From Liolophura sinensis (taxonomy: Eukaryota; Mollusca; Polyplacophora; Chitonida; Chitonidae), in assembly GCF_032854445.1 (NCBI RefSeq), contig NW_027018342.1, forward strand, positions 1 through 38,454: DNA of 38,454 nt. Reading direction: 5' to 3'. This document shows, in pieces, positions 24,403 to 34,269 of this stretch. Under the pieces are notes generated by a model, which worked only from the letters and a program-made list of their open reading frames with translations, had not been told where the DNA came from and searched no databases. A program made the position numbers and the translations under genes. Numbering within the stretch: position 1 is the stretch's first letter; every line of letters begins with the position of its first letter.

Positions 24403-25499
24403 GTGCCCAGCAACGGCTCTTACTCCATGGAAACCAGGGAAATTTGCAATTTTTAAACAGCTGCCGATGCCTGGGCCAATTCCGCATCTTTTAGAACCTT
24501 ACTGATGTGGGTCAGTGATCAGTTGTACTTTTTACAGCAGACTGTATCTAGTACCTTATGTTTTTTATGTACAAATGGTGTGGTTTTTCTACACGTAGAT
24601 AAAGACATTGAGATTGTCTTGGACTTAAAGTCAAGACAATTGCTGGGTGAGTTTAATGGGTTTAGCCCAAAGATTTGACGTCTTCTGGGCTACCGAAGGG
24701 CACATAACTTATAGTCAAAAGTTGAATATAATAATGACCAGTCGCGATTGTACATAGTACAGTGTAGCCGATTTCCATAACAAAAAGACCAGGCAAAAAT
24801 GCAAAGTGGAAAAACTGTTCCAGTGCTGCTGGTAAGAGGCTAATCCGACGTATTTTGTCACGAGAAATCGAATGGTGCAAACCGCGTTGCTCTCCGACCA
24901 ATACTTTTTGGCTGTAGCCACAATTGAATGATCATTGATGTCACAGTCACGTGCCCAGCAACGGCTCTTACTCCATGGAAACCAGGGAAATTTGCAATTT
25001 TTTAACAGCTGCCGATGCCTGGCCCAATTCCGCATCTATTAGAACCTTATTAATGTGGTGCAGTTATCAGTTGTACTTTTTACAGCAGACTGTATCTAGT
25101 ACCTTGTGTTTTTTATGTACAAATGGTGTGGTTTTTCTACACGTAGATAAAGACATTGAGATTGTCTTGGACTTAAAAGTAAGACAATTGCTGGATGAGT
25201 TAAATGGGCTTAGCCCAAAGATTTGACGTCTTCTGGGCTACCGAAGGGCACATAACGTATAGTTAAAAGTTGAATATAGTAACGACCAGTCGCGATTGTG
25301 CATAGTACAGTGTATCCGATTTCAATTAACAAAAAGACCAGGCAAAAATGCAAAAGTGGAAAAACTGTTCCAGTGCTACTGGTAAGGGGCTAATCCGACG
25401 TATTTTGTCACGAGAAATTGAATGGTGCAAACCGCGTTGCTCTCCGACCAATACTTTTGGCTGTAGCGACAATTGAATGATCATTGATGTCATAGTCAC
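24403..25499 (+). repeat. A2-B4 dimer with clustered indels
   Basis: Starts are 24403 (A2) and 24951 (B4). With the GATGAAG monomer at 23854 in front, the order GATGAAG unit-A2-B4 repeats that at 11766 and 17809. The A2 unit has at least five one-base length changes (T-run near 24450, CTTAAAGTCAAGAC near 24625, TTCCATAAC near 24774, GCAAAGTGG near 24801, ACTTTTTGG near 24904). This is far above its neighbours. Confidence 0.8.
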
Positions 25500-28400
25500 G
25501 TGCCCAGCAACGGCTCTTACTCCATGGAAACCAGGGAAATTTGCAATTTTTTAAACAGCTGCCGATGCCTGGGCCAATTCCGCATCTTTTAGAACCTTAT
25601 TAATGTGGGTCAGTGATCAGTTGTACTTTTTACAGCAGACTGTATCTAGTACCTTATGTTTTTTTATGTACAAATGGTGTGGTTTTTCTACACGTAGATA
25701 AAGACATTGAGATTGTCTTGGACTTAGAAGTAAGACAATTGCTGGGTGAGTTTAATGGGTTTAGCCCAAAGATTTGACGTCTTCTGGGCTACCGAAGGGC
25801 ACATAACTTATAGTCAAAAGTTGAATATAATAATGACCAGTCGCGATTGTACATAGTACAGTGTAGCCGATTTCCATTAACAAAAAGACCAGGCAAAAAT
25901 GCAAAAGTGGAAAAACTCTTCCAGTGCTGCTGGTAAGAGACTAATCCGACGTATTTTGTCACGAGAAATCGAATGGTGCAAACCGCGTTGCTCTCCGACC
26001 AATACTTTTGGCTGTAGCCACAATTGAATGATCATTGATGTCACAGTCACGTGCCGAGCAACGGCTCTTACTCCATGGAAACCAGGGAAATTTGCAATTT
26101 TTTAACAGCTGCCGATGCCTGGCCCAATTCCGCATCTATTAGAACCTTATTAATGTGGTGCAGTTATCAGTTGTACTTTTTACAGCAGACTGTATCTAGT
26201 ACATTGTGTTTTTTATGTACGAATGGTGTGGTTTTTCTACACGTAGATAAAGACATTGAGATTGTCTTGGACTTAAAAGTAAGACAATTGCTGGAGGAGT
26301 TAAATGGGCTTAGCCCAAAGATTTGACGTCTTCTGGGCTACCGAAGGGCACATAACGTATAGTTAAAAGTTGAATATAGTAACGACCAGTCGCGATTGTG
26401 CATAGTACAGTGTATCCGATTTCAATTAACAAAAAGACCAGGCAAAAATGCAAAAGTGGAAAAACTGTTCCAGTGCTGCTGGTAAGAGGCTAATCCGACG
26501 TATTTTGTGACGAGAAATCGAATGGTGCAAACCGCGTTGCTCTCCGACCAATACTTTTGCCTGTAGTGACAATTGAATGATCATTGATGTCATAGTCACG
26601 TGCCCAGCAACGGCTCTTACTCCATGGAAACCAGGGAAATTTGCAATTTTTTAAACAGCTGCCGATGCCTGGGCCAATTCCGCATCTTTTAGAACCTTAT
26701 TGATGTGGGTCAGTGATCAGTTGTACTTTTTACAGCAGACTGTATCTAGTACCTTGTGTTTTTTATGTACAAATGGTGTGGTTTTTCTACACGTAGATAA
26801 AGACATTGAGATTGTCTTGGACTTAAAAGTAAGACAATTGCTGGATGAGTTAAATGGGCTTAGCCCAAAGATTTGACGTCTTCTGGGCTACCGAAGGGCA
26901 CATAACGTATAGTTAAAAGTTGAATATAGTAACGACCACTCGCGATTGTGCATAGTACAGTGTATCCGATTTCAATTAACAAAAAGACCAGGCAAAAATT
27001 CAAAAGTGGAAAAACTGTTCCAGTGCTACTGGTAAGGGGCTAATCCGACGTATTTTGTCACGAGAAATTGAATGGTGCAAACCGCGTTGCTCTCCGACCA
27101 ATACTTTTGGCTGTAGCGACAATTGAATGATCATTGATGTCATAGTCACGTGCCCAGCAACGGCTCTTACTCCATGGAAACCAGGGAAATTTGCAATTTT
27201 TTAAACAGCTGCCGATGCCTGGGCCAATTCCGCATCTTTTAGAACCTTATTGATGTTGGTCAGTGATCAGTTGTACTTTTTACAGCAGACTGTATCTAGT
27301 ACCTTGTGTTTTTTTATGTACAAATGGTGTGGTTTTTCTACACGTAGATAAAGACATTGAGATTGTCTTGCACTTAAAAGTAAGACAATTGCTGGATGAG
27401 ATAAATGGGCTTAGCCCAAAGATTTGACGTCTTCTGGGCTACCGAAGGGCACATAACGTATAGTTAAAAGTTGAATATAGTAACGACCAGTCGCGATTGT
27501 GCATAGTACAGTGTATCCGATTTCAATTAACAAAAAGACCAGGCAAAAATGCAAAAGTGGAAAAACTGTTCCAGTGCTGCTGGTAAGAGACTAATCCGAC
27601 GTATTTTGTCACGAGAAATCGAATGGTGCAAACCGCGTTGCTCTCCGACCTATACTTTTGGCTGTAGCCACAATTGAATGATCATTGATGTCATAGTCAC
27701 GTGCCCAGCAACGGCTCTTACTCCATGGAAACCAGGGAAATATGCAATTTTTTAACAGCTGCCGATGCCTGGCCCAATTCCGCATCTATTGGAACCTTAT
27801 AGATGTGGTTCAGTGATCAGTTGTACCTTTTACAGCAGACTGTATCTAGTACATTGTGTTTTTTATGTACGAATGGTGTGGTTTTTCTACACGTAGATAA
27901 AGACATTGAGATTGTCTTGGACTTAAAAGTAAGACAATTGCTGGATGAGTTAAATGGGCTTAGCCCAAAGATTTGACGTCTTCTGGGCTACCGAAGGGCA
28001 CATAACGTATAGTTAAAAGTTGAATATAGTAACGACCACTCGCGATTGTGCATAGTACAGTGTATCCGATTTCAATTAACAAAAAGACCAGGCAAAAATT
28101 CAAAAGTGGAAAAACTGTTCCAGTGCTACTGGTAAGGGGCTAATCCGACGTATTTTGTCACGAGAAATTGAATGGTGCAAACCGCGTTGCTCTCCGACCA
28201 ATACTTTTGGCTGTAGCGACAATTGAATGATCATTGATGTCATAGTCACGTGCCCAGCAACGGCTCTTACTCCATGGAAACCAGGGAAATTTGCAATTTT
28301 TTAAACAGCTGCCGATGCCTGGGCCAATTCCCTATCTTTTAGAACCTTATTGATGTGGGTCAGTGATCAGTTGTACTTTTTACAGCAGACTGTATCTAGT

Positions 28401-28799
28401 ACCTTGTGTTTTTTATGTACAAATGGTGTGGTTTTTCTACACGTAGATAAAGACATTGAGATTGTCTTGGACTTAAAAGTAAGACAATTGCTGGATGAGA
28501 TAAATGGGCTTAGCCCAAAGATTTGACGTCTTCTGGGCTACCGAAGGGCACATAACGTATAGTTAAAAGTTGAATATAGTAACGACCAGTCGCGATTGTG
28601 CATAGTACAGTGTATCCGATTTCAATTAACAAAAAGACCAGGCAAAAATGCAAAAGTGGAAAAACTGTTCCAGTGCTGCTGGTAAGAGACTAATCCGACG
28701 TATTTTGTCACGAGAAATCGAATGGTGCAAACCGCGTTGCTCTCCGACCTATACTTTTGGCTGTAGCCACAATTGAATGATCATTGATGTCATAGTCAC
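25500..28799 (+). repeat. Higher-order 6-mer, 3,300 bp (A2-B4-A1-A1-B1-A1)
   Basis: Monomers start at 25500 (A2), 26051 (B4), 26600 (A1), 27150 (A1), 27701 (B1) and 28250 (A1). Linked markers are AACTCTTCCAG in the A2 tail, GTGCCGAGC and TTTTGTGACGAG plus TTTGCCTG in B4, CCACTCG/AAATTC after the first A1, and GATAAAT with GACCTATAC in both later A1 units. The pattern restarts with A2 at 28800, is interrupted by the trimer array, and resumes at 35940-38454. Confidence 0.8.
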
Positions 28800-30448
28800 G
28801 TGCCCAGCAACGGCTCTTACTCCATGGAAACCAGGGAAATTTGCAATTTTTTAAACAGCTGCCGATGCCTGGGCCAATTCCGCATCTTTTAGAACCTTAT
28901 TAATGTGGGTCAGTGATCAGTTGTACTTTTTACAGCAGACTGTATCTAGTACCTTATGTTTTTTATGTACAAATGGTGTGGTTTTTCTACACGTAGATAA
29001 AGACATTGAGATTGTCTTGGACTTAGAAGTAAGACAATTGCTGGGTGAGTTTAATGGGCTTAGCCCAAAGATTTGACGTCTTCTGGGCTACCGAAGGGCA
29101 CATAACTTATAGTCAAAAGTTGAATATAATAATGACCAGTCGCGATTGTACATAGTACAGTGTAGCCGATTTCCATTAACAAAAAGACCAGGCAAAAATG
29201 CAAAAGTGGAAAAACTCTTCCAGTGCTGCTGGTAAGAGACTAATCCGACGTATTTTGTCACGAGAAATCGAATGGTGCAAACCGCGTTGCTCTCCGACCA
29301 ATACTTTTGGCTGTAGCCACAATTGAATGATCATTGATGTCACAGTCACGTGCCGAGCAACGGCTCTTACTCCATGGAAACCAGGGAAATTTGCAATTTT
29401 TTAACAGCTGCCGATGCCTGGCCCAATTCCGCATCTATTAGAACCTTATTAATGTGGTGCAGTTATCAGTTGTACTTTTTACAGCAGACTGTATCTAGTA
29501 CATTGTGTTTTTTATGTACGAATGGTGTGGTTTTTCTACACGTAGATAAAGACATTGAGATTGTCTTGGACTTAAAAGTAAGACAATTGCTGGATGAGTT
29601 AAATGGGCTTAGCCCAAAGATTTGACGTCTTCTGGGCTACCGAAGGGCACATAACGTATAGTTAAAAGTTGAATATAGTAACGACCAGTCGCGATTGTGC
29701 ATAGTACAGTGTATCCGATTTCAATTAACAAAAAGACCAGGCAAAAATGCAAAAGTGGAAAAACTGTTCCAGTGCTGCTGGTAAGAGGCTAATCCGACGT
29801 ATTTTGTGACGAGAAATCGAATGGTGCAAACCGCGTTGCTCTCCGACCAATACTTTTGCCTGTAGTGACAATTGAATGATCATTGATGTCATAGTCACGT
29901 GCCCAGCAACGGCTCTTACTCCATGGAAACCAGGGAAATTTGCAATTTTTTAAACAGCTGCCGATGCCTGGGCCAATTCCGCATCTTTTAGAACCTTATT
30001 GATGTGGGTCAGTGATCAGTTGTACTTTTTACAGCAGACTGTATCTAGTACATTGTGTTTTTTATGTACAAATGGTGTGGTTTTTCTACACGTAGATAAA
30101 GACATTGAGATTGTCTTGGACTTAAAAGTAAGACAATTGCTGGATGAGTTAAATGGGCTTAGCCCAAAGATTTGACGTCTTCTGGGCTACCGAAGGGCAC
30201 ATAACGTATAGTTAAAAGTTGAATATAGTAACGACCACTCGCGATTGTGCATAGTACAGTGTATCCGATTTCAATTAACAAAAAGACCAGGCAAAAATTC
30301 AAAAGTGGAAAAACTGTTCCAGTGCTACTGGTAAGGGGCTAATCCGACGTATTTTGTCACGAGAAATTGAATGGTGCAAACCGCGTTGCTCTCCGACCAA
30401 TACTTTTGGCTGTAGCGACAATTGAATGATCATTGATGTCATAGTCAC
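28800..30448 (+). repeat. Start of the next 6-mer copy (A2-B4-A1), then interrupted
   Basis: Starts are 28800 (A2), 29350 (B4) and 29899 (A1). Markers repeat 25500-27149: AACTCTTCCAG, GTGCCGAGC, TTTTGTGACGAG, TTTGCCTG, CCACTCG, AAATTC. The A1 at 29899 has ACATTGTG in place of the A-class ACCTTGTG. The expected following A1-B1 units are not here; they reappear after the trimer array at 36490 and 37040. Confidence 0.78.
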
Positions 30449-30998
30449 GTGCCCAGCAACGGCTCTTACTCCATGGAAACCAGGGAAATTTGCAATTTTT
30501 TAAACAGCTGCCGATGCCTGGGCCAATTCCGCATCTTTTAGAACCTTATTGATGTGGGTCAGTGATCAGTTGTACTTTTTACAGCAGACTGTATCTAGTA
30601 CATTGTGTTTTTTATGTACGAATGGTGTGGTTTTTCTACACGTAGATAAAGACATTGAGATTGTCTTGGACTTAAAAGTAAGACAATTGCTGGATGAGTT
30701 AAATGGGCTTAGCCCAAAGATTTGACGTCTTCTGGGCTACCGAAGGGCACATAACGTATAGTTAAAAGTTGAATATAGTAACGACCAGTCGCGATTGTGC
30801 ATAGTACAGTGTATCCGATTTCAATTAACAAAAAGACCAGGCAAAAATGCAAAAGTGTAAAAACTGTTCCAGTGCTGCTGGTAAGAGGCTAATCCGACGT
30901 ATTTTGTCACGAGAAATCGAATGGTGCAAACCGCGTTGCTCTCCGACCAATACTTTTGGCTGTAGCCACAATTGAATGATCATTGATGTCATAGTCAC
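30449..30998 (+). repeat. Chimeric monomer at the left edge of the trimer array
   Basis: Class A up to GTGGGTCAG (about 30567), then class B from ACATTGTG and ACGAATGG (about 30600). Its tail has GTGTAAAAACTG, also found in the tail of the B4 unit at 32097. The B-side therefore belongs to the amplified trimer segment and the left breakpoint of that amplification lies inside this monomer, roughly 30565-30600. Confidence 0.78.
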
Positions 30999-33719
30999 GT
31001 GCCCAGCAACGGCTCTTACTCCATGGAAACCAGGGAAATATGCAATTTTTTAACAGCTGCCGATGCCTGGCCCAATTCCGCATCTATTAGAACCTTATAG
31101 ATGTGGTTCAGTGATCAGTTGTACTTTTTACAGCAGACTGTATCTAGTACATTGTGTTTTTTATGTACGAATAGTGTGGTTTTTCTACACGTAGATAAAG
31201 ACATTGAGATTGTCTTGGACTTAAAAGTAAGACAATTGCTGGATGAGTTAAATGGGCTTAGCCCAAAGATTTGACGTCTTCTGGGCTACCGAAGGGCACA
31301 TAACGTATAGTTAAAAGTTGAATATAGTAACGACCAGTCGCGATTGTGCATAGTACAGTGTATCCGATTTCAATTAACAAAAAGACCAGGCAAAAATGCA
31401 AAAGTGGAAAAACTGTTCCAGTGCTGCTGGTAACAGGCTAATCCGACGTATTTTGTCACGAGAAATCGAATGGTGCAAACCGCGTTGCTCTCCGACCAAT
31501 ACTTTTGGCTGTAGCGACAATTGAATGATCATTGATGTCATAGTCACGTGCCCAGCAACGGCTCTTACTCCATGGAAACCAGGGAAATATGCTATTTTTT
31601 AACAGCTGCCGATGCCTGGCCCAATTCCGCATCTATTAGAACCTTATTGATGTGGTTCAGTGATCAGTTGTACTTTTTACAGCAGACTGTATCTAGTACA
31701 TTGTGTTTTTTATGTACGAATGGTGTGGTTTTTCTACACGTAGATAAAGACATTGAGATTGTCTTGGACTTAAAAGTAAGACAATTGCTGGATGAGTTAA
31801 ATGGGCTTAGCCCAAAGATTTGACGTCTTCTGGGCTACCGAAGGGCACATAACTTATAGTCAAAAGTTGAATATAATAATGACCAGTCGCGATTGTACAT
31901 AGTACAGTGTAGCCGATTTCCATTAACAAAAAGACCAGGCAAAAATGCAAAAGTGGAAAAACTGTTCCAGTGCTACTGGTAAGAGGCTAATCCGACGTAT
32001 TTTGTCACGAGAAATCGAATGGTGCAAACCGCGTTGCTCTCCGACCAATACTTTTGGCTGTAGCCACAATTGAATGATCATTGATGTCATAGTCACGTGC
32101 CCAGCAACGGCTCTTACTCCATGGAAACCAGAGAAATTTGCAATTTTTTAACAGCTGCCGATGCCTGGCCCAATTCCGCATCTATTAGAACCTTATTAAT
32201 GTGGTGCAGTTATCAGTTGTACTTTTTACAGCAGACTGTATCTAGTACATTGTGTTTTTTATGTACGAATGGTGTGGTTTTTCTACACGTAGATAAAGAC
32301 ATTGAGATTGTCTTGGACTTAAAAGTAAGACAATTGCTGGATGAGTTAAATGGGCTTAGCCCAAAGATTTGACGTCTTCTGGGCTACCGAAGGGCACATA
32401 ACGTATAGTCAAAAGTTGAATATAGTAACGACCAGTCGCGATTGTGCATAGTACAGTGTATCCGATTTCAATTAACAAAAAGACCAGGCAAAAATGCAAA
32501 AGTGTAAAAACTGTTCCAGTGCTGCTGGTAAGAGGCTAATCCGACGTATTTTGTCACGAGAAATCGAATGGTGCAAACCGCGTTGCTCTCCGACCAATAC
32601 TTTTGGCTGTAGCCACAATTGAATGATCATTGATGTCATAGTCACGTGCCCAGCAACGGCTCTTACTCCATGGAAACCAGGGAAATATGCAATTTTTTAA
32701 CAGCTGCCGATGCCTGGCCCAATTCCGCATCTATTAGAACCTTATAGATGTGGTTCAGTGATCAGTTGTACTTTTTACAGCAGACTGTATCTAGTACATT
32801 GTGTTTTTTATGTACGAATAGTGTGGTTTTTCTACACGTAGATAAAGACATTGAGATTGTCTTGGACTTAAAAGTAAGACAATTGCTGGATGAGTTAAAT
32901 GGGCTTAGCCCAAAGATTTGACGTCTTCTGGGCTACCGAAGGGCACATAACGTATAGTTAAAAGTTGAATATAGTAACGACCAGTCGCGATTGTGCATAG
33001 TACAGTGTATCCGATTTCAATTAACAAAAAGACCAGGCAAAAATGCAAAAGTGGAAAAACTGTTCCAGTGCTGCTGGTAACAGGCTAATCCGACGTATTT
33101 TGTCACGAGAAATCGAATGGTGCAAACCGCGTTGCTCTCCGACCAATACTTTTGGCTGTAGCGACAATTGAATGATCATTGATGTCATAGTCACGTGCCC
33201 AGCAACGGCTCTTACTCCATGGAAACCAGGGAAATATGCTATTTTTTAACAGCTGCCGATGCCTGGCCCAATTCCGCATCTATTAGAACCTTATTGATGT
33301 GGGTCAGTGATCAGTTGTACTTTTTACAGCAGACTGTATCTAGTACATTGTGTTTTTTATGTACGAATGGTGTGGTTTTTCTACACGTAGATAAAGACAT
33401 TGAGATTGTCTTGGACTTAAAAGTAAGACAATTGCTGGATGAGTTAAATGGGCTTAGCCCAAAGATTTGACGTCTTCTGGGCTACCGAAGGGCACATAAC
33501 TTATAGTCAAAAGTTGAATATAATAATGACCAGTCGCGATTGTACATAGTACAGTGTAGCCGATTTCCATTAACAAAAAGACCAGGCAAAAATGCAAAAG
33601 TGGAAAAACTGTTCCAGTGCTACTGGTAAGAGGCTAATCCGACGTATTTTGTCACGAGAAATCGAATGGTGCAAACCGCGTTGCTCTCCGACCAATACTT
33701 TTGGCTGTAGCCACAATTG

Positions 33720-33746
33720 AATGATCATTGATGTCATAGTCACGTG
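33720..33746. other. 10-bp palindrome AATGATCATT followed by an E-box CACGTG
   Basis: AATGATCATT (33720-33729) is a perfect palindrome. Eleven bases later comes CACGTG (33741-33746), also palindromic and the canonical E-box core bound by bHLH proteins. The pair recurs at constant spacing in nearly every copy; the exceptions I saw are GATAATTG near 9546 and GATTATTG near 15592, both in the palindrome. Chance is possible for each six-mer, and the conservation may reflect only homogenisation. Confidence 0.4.
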
Positions 33747-34019
33747 CCCAGCAACGGCTCTTACTCCATGGAAACCAGAGAAATTTGCAATTTTTTAACA
33801 GCTGCCGATGCCTGGCCCAATTCCGCATCTATTAGAACCTTATTAATGTGGTGCAGTTATCAGTTGTACTTTTTACAGCAGACTGTATCTAGTACATTGT
33901 GTTTTTTATGTACGAATGGTGTGGTTTTTCTACACGTAGATAAAGACATTGAGATTGTCTTGGACTTAAAAGTAAGACAATTGCTGGATGAGTTAAATGG
34001 GCTTAGCCCAAAGATTTGA
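33744..34019 (+). other. Repeat-borne 91-codon open frame, probably not a gene
   Basis: With a GTG start this frame runs 91 codons to a TGA inside the hairpin loop. It is intact at 2970, 5170, 6269, 7367, 8465, 11217, 11766, 15063, 17260, 17809, 18908, 21105, 24951, 26051, 29350, 31548, 32097, 33195, 33744, 34842 and 35391: 21 of 70 copies. All class A copies except 2970 carry a one-base insertion in TTTAAAC that leads to a stop about 30 codons in; 2970 is restored by a chance deletion. B1 and B2 have TAG at codon 34. The product resembles no family I recognise: no signal peptide and no catalytic motif, only a Leu/Val-rich stretch and an acidic VDKDIEIV segment. Variation among intact copies (F/C, D/Y, N/Y) does not look constrained. 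Confidence 0.3.
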
Positions 34020-34033
34020 CGTCTTCTGGGCTA
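34004..34033 (+). other. Conserved inverted repeat (potential hairpin), one per monomer
   Basis: TAGCCCAAAGA and TCTT-C-TGGGCTA can pair as an 11-bp stem with one bulged C and the 7-base loop TTTGACG. A third copy of the TGGGCT arm lies immediately upstream (33998-34003), so TGGGCT-T-AGCCCA can form an alternative tight hairpin. The element recurs in essentially all monomers; in most A2 copies the upstream TGGGCT reads TGGGTT, which weakens only the alternative pairing. Formation as DNA cruciform or in RNA is inferred from sequence, not shown. Confidence 0.6.
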
Positions 34034-34123
34034 CCGAAGGGCACATAACGTATAGTTAAAAGTTGAATATAGTAACGACCAGTCGCGATTGTGCATAGTA
34101 CAGTGTATCCGATTTCAATTAAC

Positions 34124-34157
34124 AAAAAGACCAGGCAAAAATGCAAAAGTGGAAAAA
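34124..34157. other. A-run cluster, one per monomer
   Basis: Four A-runs of 4-5 bases lie in 34 bp with centres near 34126, 34139, 34146 and 34155, an average spacing of about 10 bp. This is close to the helical repeat and could give some intrinsic curvature, a common feature of satellites. Spacing is uneven, so the effect may be weak. One-base changes in these runs account for many of the between-copy length differences. Confidence 0.4.
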
Positions 34158-34269
34158 CTGTTCCAGTGCTGCTGGTAAGAGGCTAATCCGACGTATTTTG
34201 TCACGAGAAATCGAATGGTGCAAACCGCGTTGCTCTCCGACCAATACTTTTGGCTGTAGCCACAATTGA
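34141..34269 (+). other. Repeat-borne 42-codon open frame, probably not a gene
   Basis: From an ATG in the A-run block a frame of 42 codons ends at TGA just before AATGATCATT. It begins MQKWKN, is rich in Arg/Lys and has four Cys, with CKPRC near its end. It is in the same frame as the segment just downstream of the 91-codon frame, but stops separate them. The ATG is lost in copies with AAATTCAAAAG, and an extra A in the A-run shifts it. Recorded only because it is one of the longer frames in the second half of the monomer. Confidence 0.2.
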
